Assembly: GCA_016795035.1 (NCBI GenBank)
Contig: JAEUIT010000077.1
Location: 1-64,000, forward strand
DNA: 64,000 nt
Source of the DNA: Phycisphaerae bacterium
GTDB lineage: Bacteria; Planctomycetota; Phycisphaerae; Phycisphaerales; SM1A02
Direction of reading: 5' to 3'
Part shown: positions 37,296-46,211 of the stretch, one piece after another
Layout: each line of letters begins with the position of its first letter
How positions within the stretch are numbered: position 1 is the first letter of the stretch
Position numbers and translations under genes: made by a program
The notes under the pieces: generated by a model
Databases searched by the model: none
What the model was told of the DNA's origin: nothing
The model's input: only the letters and a program-made list of their open reading frames with translations

Positions 37296-39731
37296 ATGCT
37301 CGACTGCTCCCCGCCCATTCTCGCGCTCCTCGTTGCCGCTGCGACAGCGATACTCGCGCTCGGCCTCCTCGGGCGACGCGACCGCGCGCGGCCGACCTGC
37401 CGCGCGTGCGGCGCGGATGCGCGGGTGGCGGTCGACGGGATCGTCGCACGATGCGCCTGCGGCGCTGATCTCCGCGCATGTCGCGCGGTGCGCTGGCTGC
37501 GTCGGCGACGGTGGAAGCTCTGCGTTGCAGGCTTCATTCTCGCGGTGGGGACTACGGCGTTCGGATGGCTCGCGCTCTACGTTCGTTCCAACGCGTTGAG
37601 CTGGTGGGTCATCCTGCCGGCACCTGCGTACGAACTGGCGCTTCGGAATGGATGGGACGGTCCATTGCGGAGTTCGTATGAACAGGTTCTCGAGCGAACC
37701 GACGACCCAGAAGCGCGACAGGCGTTCGCCGACGCGATTGTCGACTCTGTGCGGACCGAGCCGGCGCAGCTTTCTATCGCGTCCGCAGCAGCACTCGGAC
37801 GCTCAATTCCGCATGGGCTGCCAGCCCGCGGGGACGTACTCGTCGAACTCCTATCACGCGGATTCAGAAATCTCAGGGTGCCAAGCCGAGGTCTGCCCGG
37901 AGAGTTGCCAATCCTGTACTTGGAACGCGGTTCCTTCGCTCCGTACGTTTCCAAGCTCCTTGTCCGTGTTGACCGCGTGCGGATCGGTGACCGGGATCTT
38001 GCCTGGAAACTGGTCAGTAACGGCGTCACGAAGTTCTGGAACCCGACTTGGCCCGAGGGCATCCAGATCCAGCTTCCTTCCGAGGTTGATCTCGCAAGCG
38101 ACGAGGTTCGGCGTGACATTGCCATTGACGCCACCATGGCGATCACTCGGTTCGTGCACTTCGATCCCTCTATCGCCCCGACGATCTTTGCCGAGTACGA
38201 CCCAGCGAGATGGGGCGTCGATGTCGTGCACGCGCCCTTCACGATTCGTGGCCTGGGGACGCCCGCGTCGGCCGGACCTGTGCCTGGAGGCACACGTGGA
38301 TCGTTCGCGGACTTCGCGCACGCGCGCTGGCAAGGGCGCCTGGAGGCTCCACGAATGCCTGGTGTTGCGGCGATCCCACTCGCCGAGGCGCTGGTCCTCG
38401 GACTCGGACTTGGTCTCGCGATCGCGCTTGCGACGGCGATTGCCGGTCGTCTTCGAGTTCCGCGTTGCAGCCCGGTACCGCCGCGTTGCGTCGCCTGTGC
38501 CGCGACCCTAGTCCCCGGCGAGTCGTTGCCCGAGCGCTGCAATGAATGCGGCCGACCAGTAGCCGGGCCGAACGATGTGGTATGGACAGCGCGTGGCTCG
38601 CGCGGCCGCAACGCCCTCGCGACCGCTCTGGGGCTTGCGGTCGTCGCCGGCATTGCGCTCGGGCTGGAGCGTTGGGTGGCGGCACCTGTGCGATCGGTCC
38701 TCGCTGCGGCGATGGCCACGCCCGAGCGGGAGGTCCGATGGCTCGTTCGCGAGACGATCGCGATGCGCCCGTATACCTTCGGATCGCATCCGGCGGTCCG
38801 CCTGTCCACCGGCCATCTCCACTCCCAGGAGGAGCGGCTGTACATCTCCCCTGAGCTTCTCGGCGTCGCGGCCGACGAAATCGTTCGTTGGGCGGCGGAG
38901 GGCGGCACTTGGCCGCCGTCAACGATCGATACGACTCCTGGGAGCCGCGCAAACGTCCTTGAGAGCGTTCTTGTCAAGGCCATCCGGCAACGCGACGAGA
39001 GTGGCGTCCCATCTGTAACGCCCGAGGCAACCGCGAAAGCGCTTCCATTACTGCTAGGAGTTGACGACCTCGCAACAACGCCGAGCGTTGTTCGGAAGGG
39101 ACGCGAGATCGTGAGCGTTCCGGACCGGTGGCAGAACTTCGACTCGGAGAACTACTTCCCACGCCAACACATGTGCGAGCCGAAGCTGGTCGACACCCTT
39201 GGTTGCGCGTCAATTCGAGTGCGGACAGTCATCCGGAGCGGACTGTCGGACACACCACTTCTTGACGTCGCGTCGGACGAAAGGGTCTTCGTCGTTTCAG
39301 CTGACGCGGTGTGCGTCCCGGCCGAGTTGGTGTCCGCATCTATCGCTCGCGGAGCGCTTCTGAATCTCTCGCTCGAAGAAGGTGGGAGCCGGGACGCGGT
39401 CACTCTCAGGAAACTCCGCGCCCGCGGCATTCTCTGGGTTGGCCGGTGGGATGTCCTAGATGCCGATGGCTCGGTGTGTGGCACGTTCGAGTCGACGCCG
39501 CAGAGTGCCGAAGCGCTGGGGCTCGCTGCGCTGCCCGATCCGTGGCCTGAAACGCTCACACTCCGATTCACCCCCGCCACGGCCTTGCAGAATGGGCAGC
39601 CACTGCGCAAGGACCCAGACGCCGTCTACTGGACCAGCGTCGTGCGATTTGCCTTCACCTTAGTCGTCGGGGATCGAAGGCTGCACTCGACGGTCGCGCA
39701 CTATCGACTGACGGACGCGGCGCTCGAGTGA
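37296..39731 (+). CDS. zinc-ribbon membrane protein, tandem paralogue C
   Basis: 811 residues from ATG 37296. It is very close to paralogue A at both ends (MLDCSPPILALLVAAATAIL; LTDAALE) and around both zinc ribbons (CRACGADARVAVDG, CVACAATLVPGESLPERCNECG), but the middle soluble domain has drifted. Third codon positions are less G/C-rich than in A. The position and similarity point to duplication of A. Preceded by a 135-bp gap that carries a remnant of the TTGATCC repeats. Confidence 0.8.
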   Translation: MLDCSPPILALLVAAATAILALGLLGRRDRARPTCRACGADARVAVDGIVARCACGADLRACRAVRWLRRRRWKLCVAGFILAVGTTAFGWLALYVRSNALSWWVILPAPAYELALRNGWDGPLRSSYEQVLERTDDPEARQAFADAIVDSVRTEPAQLSIASAAALGRSIPHGLPARGDVLVELLSRGFRNLRVPSRGLPGELPILYLERGSFAPYVSKLLVRVDRVRIGDRDLAWKLVSNGVTKFWNPTWPEGIQIQLPSEVDLASDEVRRDIAIDATMAITRFVHFDPSIAPTIFAEYDPARWGVDVVHAPFTIRGLGTPASAGPVPGGTRGSFADFAHARWQGRLEAPRMPGVAAIPLAEALVLGLGLGLAIALATAIAGRLRVPRCSPVPPRCVACAATLVPGESLPERCNECGRPVAGPNDVVWTARGSRGRNALATALGLAVVAGIALGLERWVAAPVRSVLAAAMATPEREVRWLVRETIAMRPYTFGSHPAVRLSTGHLHSQEERLYISPELLGVAADEIVRWAAEGGTWPPSTIDTTPGSRANVLESVLVKAIRQRDESGVPSVTPEATAKALPLLLGVDDLATTPSVVRKGREIVSVPDRWQNFDSENYFPRQHMCEPKLVDTLGCASIRVRTVIRSGLSDTPLLDVASDERVFVVSADAVCVPAELVSASIARGALLNLSLEEGGSRDAVTLRKLRARGILWVGRWDVLDADGSVCGTFESTPQSAEALGLAALPDPWPETLTLRFTPATALQNGQPLRKDPDAVYWTSVVRFAFTLVVGDRRLHSTVAHYRLTDAALE

Positions 39732-40075
39732 TCTCCGGGATGGCGTACGGGCGTTCGCGCGGAGGGCCCGCACGCCCTCGTATCCGTGTCGATCGGTGTT
39801 CCTCTGTGGTCGCCTTGTCCTGCAACGAAGAGAAGGGAACCACAGATGAACACTGATGAACACAGATAGAGTCAGAAACGCAGGCACCACGGCAGGGCAG
39901 CGGTCACGTGCGTGCCGGGGTCCGAGGTCACTTCCAGGCCGTTCGCCTTCGTTCGATGGTTCCCGCCCGAGAGGGGGCGCATCGAGCGACGTGTGAGATG
40001 TCTCGTACCGCCGCAGCCATGCGGCGGCGACCCATCACGCGTGTTTAGCGGAGCGCCGCCTCGTACACTGTCCCC
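39732..40075. other. intergenic region with ACCACAGATGAACAC inverted repeat
   Basis: 344 bp before the sigma-factor gene. No coding sequence supported. It holds the inverted repeat at 39782-39867 and should hold the promoter of the sigma-kinase unit. Confidence 0.6.
39782..39867. repeat. ACCACAGATGAACAC-type inverted repeat
   Basis: Left arm TCGGTGTTCCTCTGTGGT (39793-39810) and right arm ACCACAGATGAACACTGATG (39839-39858), an imperfect hairpin of about 28 bp per arm. A single arm of the same sequence recurs at 43736-43757, beyond the kinase gene. Confidence 0.75.
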
Positions 40076-40716
40076 GTGGCGACCGACGGCCGACCATCCG
40101 ACGCGACCTCGCTCCTCACCCGCGCGGTGACCGTGGCGCGCACCGGCACCGAGGCCGAACGCGCGGCGGCGGATGCCGAGCTCCTGTCGGCGGTCTACGG
40201 CGAGCTGCGGGCCATCGCGGGCTCGTACTTCCGCGGGCAGGCCGCGTCGCACACGTTGCAGCCGACGGCGCTCGTGCATGAGGCGTGGGTGCGCCTCGCG
40301 GGACACGCGTCGCTCAGCGATCCCGATCGCGCGCACTTCCGCGCCGTCGCGTCGACCGCGATGCGAAACATCCTCGTCGACCACGCCCGCGCCAAGCGGG
40401 CCGCGAAGCGCGGAGGCAACGTCGAGCGCGTCACGATTGATACCGCGGTCGATCCCGAAGCGACGGCGGGCAACGTGGAGATCGGGCCGCAGACCCGGCC
40501 GACGTCGTGGCGGTCGACGACGCGCTCCGCACGCTCGCCGAACGCGATCCGCGACAGGCGCGCATCGTCGAGATGCGCGTCTTCGGCGGGATGACCGTCG
40601 ACGAGACGGCGCTCGCCCTCGGCGTCTCGCCGCGGACCGTGGAACTCGACTGGCGCATGGCGCGGGCGTGGCTCGCGCGGACGCTCAGCGACGCCGCCTC
40701 CGACGCCACTCCCTAA
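40076..40716 (+). pseudogene. ECF RNA polymerase sigma factor (planctomycete type), frameshifted
   Basis: The first 140 residues (GTG 40076) match the sigma-70 X6 group: LSAVYGELRAIAGSYFRG, HTLQPTALVHEAWVRLA, FRAVASTAMRNILVDHARAKRAAKRGG. Near 40485 this frame turns into Arg/Ser-rich noise, while the next frame takes over with ADVVAVDDALRTLAERDPRQ, EMRVFGGMTVDETALALG and SPRTVELDWRMARAWL, the region 4 helix-turn-helix. A one-base loss, for example in the GGG run at 40484, explains it. Either a real mutation or a sequence error; without it a protein of about 212 residues is restored. The kinase gene starts 3 bp downstream. Confidence 0.85.
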
Positions 40717-40719
40717 GGC

Positions 40720-43608
40720 ATGACCGACGCCTTCCACCAGCGCGTTCGGGAGATCTTCGCGGAGGCGGCGGACCTTCCGCGCGAGGCGCAGCGCCGGCTG
40801 GTGCGCGAGCGCGCGGCAGGCGACGAGAAGCTGCAACGCGAAGTGGAGGAGCTTCTCGCGATCGACGCCGACAGCGGCCCGGAGACGCGGGCGATCGACC
40901 TCGTCGGCGGCGCGGCGAAGGCGCTCCTCGACGAGGCCTTGGGCACCCACGGCAACGCCGAGAAGCTCCCGGAGTCGCTCGGCGAGTACCGGATCTCCGC
41001 GTTGCTTGGCGAGGGCGGCATGGGCGTCGTCTACCTCGCCATGCAAGACCAGCCGCGGCGCGAGGTCGCGCTCAAGCTCCTGCGCCCTGGCGTGCACTCG
41101 CGCGCCGGGCTCACGCGATTCCGTCGCGAGATCGAGCTCCTTGGCCGGATGCGGCATCCGAACATCGCGCAGGTCTTCGACGCCGGCACGGCGCCGCTCG
41201 CGTGGGCCGACGGCTCGCGCTCGCAGCCGTTGCCGTGGATCGCGCTCGAATACGTGCGCGGCGCGTCGATCGCGGAGTTCGCGCGGCGCCGCGGCCTGGC
41301 GACGGCCGAGCGCGTGGATGTCTTCCTCAAGGTCTGCGACGCGGTGCAGTACGCGCACGGGCAGGGCGTCATCCACCGCGACCTGAAGCCGTCGAACATC
41401 CTCGTCGACGAGCGCGGCGAGCCGAAAGTGCTCGACTTCGGCATCGCGCGCTCGCTGGAAGATGCCGCGAGCAGGGAACGCGAGACGGCTGCAACGCAGA
41501 CCGGGCAGGTGGTCGGCACGTTGCCGTACATGAGCCCGGAGCAGGTGAGCGGCAACGACGTCGACGTCCGCACCGACGTCTACGCGCTCGGCGTCGTGCT
41601 CTTCGAACTGCTCGCCGGTCGCCTTCCGCTCGAGGTGCGCACGACCTCGGTCGCCGAGGCGATCGAGATCATCCGCCGCGTCGACGCGCCGTCGCTCGGC
41701 TCGCTGAACCGCGAATGCCGCGGCGACCTTGAGACGATCGTCGCGAAAGCGCTCGAGAAGGAGCCCGCGCGGCGCTACGCAACGGCGGGCGCGCTCGCCG
41801 ACGATCTTCGTCGCCACCTCGACGACCGGCCCATCGAGGCGCGGCCCGCGAGCGCCCTCTACCAAGTGGCGAAGTTCGCCCGGCGCAACCGCGCCCTCGT
41901 CGCGGCCGGCGCGATCGCCGTCTCGTCGTTGCTCGCCGCGACGATCCTCTCGGTGGTCTGGGCGGTGCGCGCGACGCGCGCGGAAGGCGACGCGACGAAG
42001 GCGCTCGCGGAGTCGCGGCGATCCGAGGCAAGCGCGCGGGCGGCGCTCGAACGCGCCGCAAAGGAGGAGGCCCGCTCCATCGAGAGCTACGGCACCCTTC
42101 GCGACTTCTTCCTCGCGGTCGAGCCGACGGTCGCGGCGGGCAAGCAGCTCACGCTGCGCGAGGCGCTCGATGCGGCGCTTCCGCGCCTCACGCAGCCGCG
42201 CGGCGGCGACCCGCAGGTGTTCGCCGAGGCGCTCGAGGTGCTCTCGCGCGTCTATCGCGGCCTCGGCGACCTCAACCGATCGGAGCGGCTGCTGCGGCAG
42301 GCGCTCGAGACGCAACGCGGACTCGATCGTGCGAACCCCGCGGGCGTCCTCTCCACGTTGCGAGGCTTGAGCAGCGTGACGTTCGACATCGGGCGCGTGG
42401 ACGAGGCCGAAGCGCTCGCTCGCGAGGCGTACGACCTCGCGGTGCAGGCGGACGGCCCCGAGTCGCGCGAGGCGGCGAAGTCGCTCCTCGCGCTCGCCGC
42501 GATCCTCAACGAGCGCGGGCAGCTGAAGGCGGCACTCGCCGAAGTCGAGAAGGCTGCGCGGATCCTCGATCCGAGCGGCGCGATGGCCGAACCGTACGCG
42601 CTCTCGGCCGCCGGGCACCGGGCGCTCGTCTTGCCGCATCTTGGACGCTTCGACGAGACGAACGCGCTCTTCGAGAGGATCGTCGCGGCCGATCGCGCGA
42701 CGTGGGGCGAGCGCGACGCCTACTACTACGCGACGTCGTTGCAGAACTATGCGTTCTCGCTGCGCGAGTCGGGACGCATCGACGACGGGCTCGCGAGGCT
42801 CGACGAGGCGACGGACATCCGCGAGTCGGTGTTGCCGAAGGTGCATCTCGCGCATGCCCGCGGCGCGCTCCTGCGTGCCGATTTCCTCGAGATCCTCGGG
42901 CGGCCCGAGGAGGCGGTCGCGGCGTGCGACCGCGCGCTCGATGTTGCCGAGGCGGTGCTCGACGCGGACCGTCCGTTTCTCTCACGCGTGCGGCTCTCGC
43001 GTGCGCACTCGCTCGCCTCGCTCGGGCGCGGCGCCGAGGCGAAGGACGAGGCGCTGCGGGACCTCGCGGCGCTCAAGGCGAAGCTCGGCGATCCCTTCCT
43101 TCGCCTGCCGTGGTACGAGGTGGTCGTGGCACGCGTGCTCCTCGATGTCGGCGACATCGATGGCGCGATGGCACATCTCGACCACGCCTCGGCGGTGCTC
43201 GTCGAGACGCTCGACCGCGATCACTATCTCTTCGTGCCGATCGCGCTCACGCGGGCACAGTGCCTCGCAGCCCGCGGCGAGGCGCCCGAGGCGATCGCGA
43301 CACTCGACGATGCGCTCGTCCGAAGCGAACGCGTGCTTGGCGCGAAACACCACTGGCGCGGCGATCTGGCGATCGAGCGGGCATTCCTCGCGGCGAACGC
43401 CCGCGATGTGGCGACCGCGACGTCGCATCTCGACGTTGCCCGCGCGGCGTACGCCACGTCGAAGAAATTGGCGCGGTGGCGCATGGCGGAGATCGACGCG
43501 ATCGCGGCCCGTGCGCGCGGCGATGCGGCTGGCGTCGATCGCGCATGCGCGGCGATGGAAGAGGCCGCCGCGCCGCCGCCGCGCGTGCGGCGACTGCGCG
43601 CGACGTAA
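40720..43608 (+). CDS. membrane serine/threonine protein kinase with C-terminal TPR repeats
   Basis: 962 residues. An N-terminal helical region (1-85) is followed by a Hanks-type kinase: Gly-loop GEGGMGVVY at 97, Lys119, HRDLKPSN with Asp221, DFG with Asp239, and the TLPYMSPEQ segment. A membrane helix at about 392-415 is followed by a coiled coil and a large periplasmic TPR domain (EALEVLSRVYRGLGDLNRSERLLRQALE, VEKAARILDPSGAMAE and others). The order sigma factor then kinase with 3 bp between them is a frequent planctomycete arrangement and suggests the kinase regulates, or is regulated with, the sigma factor. Confidence 0.92.
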   Translation: MTDAFHQRVREIFAEAADLPREAQRRLVRERAAGDEKLQREVEELLAIDADSGPETRAIDLVGGAAKALLDEALGTHGNAEKLPESLGEYRISALLGEGGMGVVYLAMQDQPRREVALKLLRPGVHSRAGLTRFRREIELLGRMRHPNIAQVFDAGTAPLAWADGSRSQPLPWIALEYVRGASIAEFARRRGLATAERVDVFLKVCDAVQYAHGQGVIHRDLKPSNILVDERGEPKVLDFGIARSLEDAASRERETAATQTGQVVGTLPYMSPEQVSGNDVDVRTDVYALGVVLFELLAGRLPLEVRTTSVAEAIEIIRRVDAPSLGSLNRECRGDLETIVAKALEKEPARRYATAGALADDLRRHLDDRPIEARPASALYQVAKFARRNRALVAAGAIAVSSLLAATILSVVWAVRATRAEGDATKALAESRRSEASARAALERAAKEEARSIESYGTLRDFFLAVEPTVAAGKQLTLREALDAALPRLTQPRGGDPQVFAEALEVLSRVYRGLGDLNRSERLLRQALETQRGLDRANPAGVLSTLRGLSSVTFDIGRVDEAEALAREAYDLAVQADGPESREAAKSLLALAAILNERGQLKAALAEVEKAARILDPSGAMAEPYALSAAGHRALVLPHLGRFDETNALFERIVAADRATWGERDAYYYATSLQNYAFSLRESGRIDDGLARLDEATDIRESVLPKVHLAHARGALLRADFLEILGRPEEAVAACDRALDVAEAVLDADRPFLSRVRLSRAHSLASLGRGAEAKDEALRDLAALKAKLGDPFLRLPWYEVVVARVLLDVGDIDGAMAHLDHASAVLVETLDRDHYLFVPIALTRAQCLAARGEAPEAIATLDDALVRSERVLGAKHHWRGDLAIERAFLAANARDVATATSHLDVARAAYATSKKLARWRMAEIDAIAARARGDAAGVDRACAAMEEAAAPPPRVRRLRAT

Positions 43609-43927
43609 GGCACCGCGGAAGGGACGCTGTGCGGGAAAGGGTGGGGGAGGCCGCTGAGGGGGAGGAGCATCGGTTCCGGTGGCGGCGGCATCGACGCGCG
43701 ACGCCCAAAGAGGGCCGCTCCCGTATCGCGGGTTGCATCGGTGTTCATCTGTGGTTCCATGCTCTCTGTTGCAGGCGACGATCGAGAACGCTGACCGCAG
43801 ATGCGGAAGTACGACGTGGACGCATCGCCGCACCTCCACCCTCAGGAGCCTCCGCGTTCCACCCCTCGAACGACAGCGCGCCGCGGCCAGAGCCGCGGCG
43901 CCTCTCCACGTTGCACGAAGCCTCGAC
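43609..43927. other. intergenic region after the kinase gene
   Basis: 319 bp between convergent genes. No coding sequence supported. It contains one arm of the ACCACAGATGAAC repeat (43736-43757) and a GTTGCAG motif near 43768. I see no terminator with a T run. Confidence 0.5.
43736..43757. repeat. single arm of ACCACAGATGAACAC repeat
   Basis: CATCGGTGTTCATCTGTGGT, the complement of the right arm at 39839-39858. With the copy at 39.8 kb, it flanks the sigma-kinase pair in opposite orientation. Confidence 0.65.
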
Positions 43928-44689
43928 CTACAGCTCCGCCGCCAGCGCCACGTGCTCACGGAATCGCTCGAGGCTCAAACCGCCGATCGCCAAGCTCGCG
44001 ACCCCGGCGTGCGCCAGCCCAAACGGAATCGCCGTCGCCGGCGGCACCGCGCCGCTCGCAAGCGGCTTCTTGATCACGACTCCCACGCCGCGTCGGGCGG
44101 CCTCCGCGATCACGCGATCCATCGACACGTCGCGCGGATGGCGCTCGACCATGAGCACCTCGTAGCCGTCGTCCATCGCGCGGAGGAACCCGGCCTCCGT
44201 CTTCCCCGAGAATCCGAGCCGCCGCACGTATCCCGACGCGCGGGCTTCGCGAAGCGCCGCCGTCGTCTCGCCGGTCTCGAGAATCTCGACGTCGCGGCCG
44301 TCCGAGTGCACGAAGACGATCTCGACGACGTCCGTCTTCAGTCGCTCGAGGCTCCGCGACACGCTCTCGCGCACGGCGCGATGCGAGAAGTCGTACGTCG
44401 AGCGGCCATCGGCGAACGTCTCGCCGACCTTCGTCGACAGCGTGTACTCGCGGCGCCGCGCCGCGATCGTCTGTCCGATGCGTTCCTCGCTCACGCCGTA
44501 GGCCGGCGCCGTGTCGATCCACGTCACGCCGAGGTCGAGGATGCCGTGCAGGAGTCGCGCGGTCTCGTCGAGCGTCGGAAGGTCGTAGCCGCGGTCGTAC
44601 TTGATGCCTTCGTTTCGGCCGATCTTGAAGGCGCCGAAGCCGATCGGACACAGGAGGATGCCGGTCGATCCGAGGCGGCGCGGGATCAT
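43928..44689 (-). CDS. aldo/keto reductase
   Basis: 253 residues from ATG 44689 (MIPRRLGSTGILLCPIGFG). NADPH-dependent oxidoreductase fold: catalytic region WIDTAPAYGVSEERIG (Asp, Tyr), LSTKVGE (Lys) and DVVEIVFVHSDG (His position). It is shorter than the usual 300-330 residues, with a compact C-terminus. The start overlaps the stop of the FAD oxidoreductase gene (ATGA), so the two form a translationally coupled pair and probably act on related metabolites. Substrate unknown. Confidence 0.88.
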   Translation of the reverse strand: MIPRRLGSTGILLCPIGFGAFKIGRNEGIKYDRGYDLPTLDETARLLHGILDLGVTWIDTAPAYGVSEERIGQTIAARRREYTLSTKVGETFADGRSTYDFSHRAVRESVSRSLERLKTDVVEIVFVHSDGRDVEILETGETTAALREARASGYVRRLGFSGKTEAGFLRAMDDGYEVLMVERHPRDVSMDRVIAEAARRGVGVVIKKPLASGAVPPATAIPFGLAHAGVASLAIGGLSLERFREHVALAAEL

Positions 44690-45927
44690 CGGACGGCGCT
44701 CCGCGTTGCAGGCGACCACGCGGCCGTCTCCCAGGGCGGCGTGCCGAGGGGAGTCTCTGCAGGGGCGTCGTCGCGAGTGATCGGTTCGGCCGCGCGGCCC
44801 GCCGCGCGCACGCCCATCGACTCGATGGCGGCAACGACGAGATCCGCGCCGCGGGGCGCGAGCGCGAGCTTCGTCGGCCAGAGCGTGATGCATGCGCCTT
44901 CGACGATGCACTGCGCGTCGTCGGGGCGCTGGCCGCCGCCAGTCTCGCGCTCGGCGCGGTCGACGCGATAGGTCGCCCACTCCGCGTTGCCGAGGTCGAC
45001 GCCGGGAAGGACGGCCGCGAGCTCCCGCGCGGCGTGCGCGATGAGCTGCGCTCCATCGAGCGACACGCCGTCCTCGGCGAGCTGTCCGCCGACCTGCCAG
45101 ACGCGGGACCCGTCAGACGCGCGGTGCGTCGTGATGGTGGCCCGCGTCTTCGCGCCGTCGACGCAGTGGCCGTGGAGTTCGGGAATGTCGCCGCGGACGA
45201 GCGTCATGTGAAGCGCTCGTCGTTGCAGGAGCGGAGCCGCGAGCCCGGCCCTCCGCCGCAACTCCGCGTTGCCGACGCCGGCCGCGAGGACGATCGCGCG
45301 AGGCCGCAGGCGTTGCGGACCGCAGGTGACGGTCCAACGTTCGCCGCGCTCGATGGCCTCGACCGACGCGTGCACGAGCCGCGGCCGATGGCGGGCGCGG
45401 AAGGCCTCGACGAGCGACACGGTGTCGAGCACCGGCTCCGCCACGCGGAAGACGGGCCCCGGCACCGACGCGAGCGGCGCCGGACGAGCGGATCGCTCGA
45501 CTTCCTCCGGCCGCGTGCGCAGTCCGATAGAGGCGCCGAAGAGGCCGACCTTCGACGCGAGCGACTCGGTTCGCCAGAGCCAGGTGCATGGGCTCGCGAC
45601 GCGCACGGCGCGGAGATCGGGATCGCGGCCGCGCGACTCGGCGCCCGCGAGCGCACGGCGCCAACGGTCGGGCATCGCCGAGATCGACTCGGCGGCGGCC
45701 GTGAGCAGGCCACGCAGGGTGTACTTGAGGCCGCCGTGGATGATGCCTTGCGCGGCGAGCGTTTGCCCGGTGCCGAGGCCGACCGGCTCGACGAGGGCCG
45801 CCGCGTAGCCGTGGGCATCGAGGGCGTCGAGCGTCCACAGGCCCGCAATGCCGCCGCCAAGGACGAGGACGTCGAGGTCAACGCAGACCGGGGCAACGGG
45901 ATGGGCGCGTGGGCCGGGGCTCGTCAC
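44686..45927 (-). CDS. FAD-dependent oxidoreductase (DAO family)
   Basis: 413 residues from GTG 45927; sequence upstream in frame is Arg-rich and unlikely to be coding. The dinucleotide-binding motif LDVLVLGGGIAGLWTLDALD lies near residue 15, then LGTGQTLAAQGIIHGGLKYTLRG, typical of the glycerol-3-phosphate dehydrogenase/2-hydroxyglutarate oxidase branch of the DAO family. The central part includes RPRAIVLAAGVGNAEL. No membrane segment is visible. The start lacks a clear ribosome binding site. Coupled to the aldo/keto reductase downstream. Confidence 0.85.
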   Translation of the reverse strand: MTSPGPRAHPVAPVCVDLDVLVLGGGIAGLWTLDALDAHGYAAALVEPVGLGTGQTLAAQGIIHGGLKYTLRGLLTAAAESISAMPDRWRRALAGAESRGRDPDLRAVRVASPCTWLWRTESLASKVGLFGASIGLRTRPEEVERSARPAPLASVPGPVFRVAEPVLDTVSLVEAFRARHRPRLVHASVEAIERGERWTVTCGPQRLRPRAIVLAAGVGNAELRRRAGLAAPLLQRRALHMTLVRGDIPELHGHCVDGAKTRATITTHRASDGSRVWQVGGQLAEDGVSLDGAQLIAHAARELAAVLPGVDLGNAEWATYRVDRAERETGGGQRPDDAQCIVEGACITLWPTKLALAPRGADLVVAAIESMGVRAAGRAAEPITRDDAPAETPLGTPPWETAAWSPATRSAVR

Positions 45928-46211
45928 GACGCCAAAGGTAGCGGAAGGGACGGGGGCGCGGCGGCATCGCGCGAGCGAGACGCCGTGCGCCTCGGCGTGC
46001 GCCGTTAAAGGCGCGGGCGCCGACCCGGTTGACGCGAGGGATCGTGGCGTGCGTTTCCGAGCCTCGGGAAACGAGTCCGTCGCGACCGTTCGGCGTATGG
46101 GGTGCAGGTGCACGCGAGGTTTCCCTTGCGTCGGCCGACGCGAGTCGCCAAACTCGGCGATCTGTCGGTTGAACCGATCTCGAACATTCCGTGCCTTAGA
46201 GGAGAACCCGG

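Noticed and set aside
39839..39867. Insertion sequence end at the ACCACAGATGAACAC repeat
   Set aside because: No transposase gene or target-site duplication is visible near either copy.
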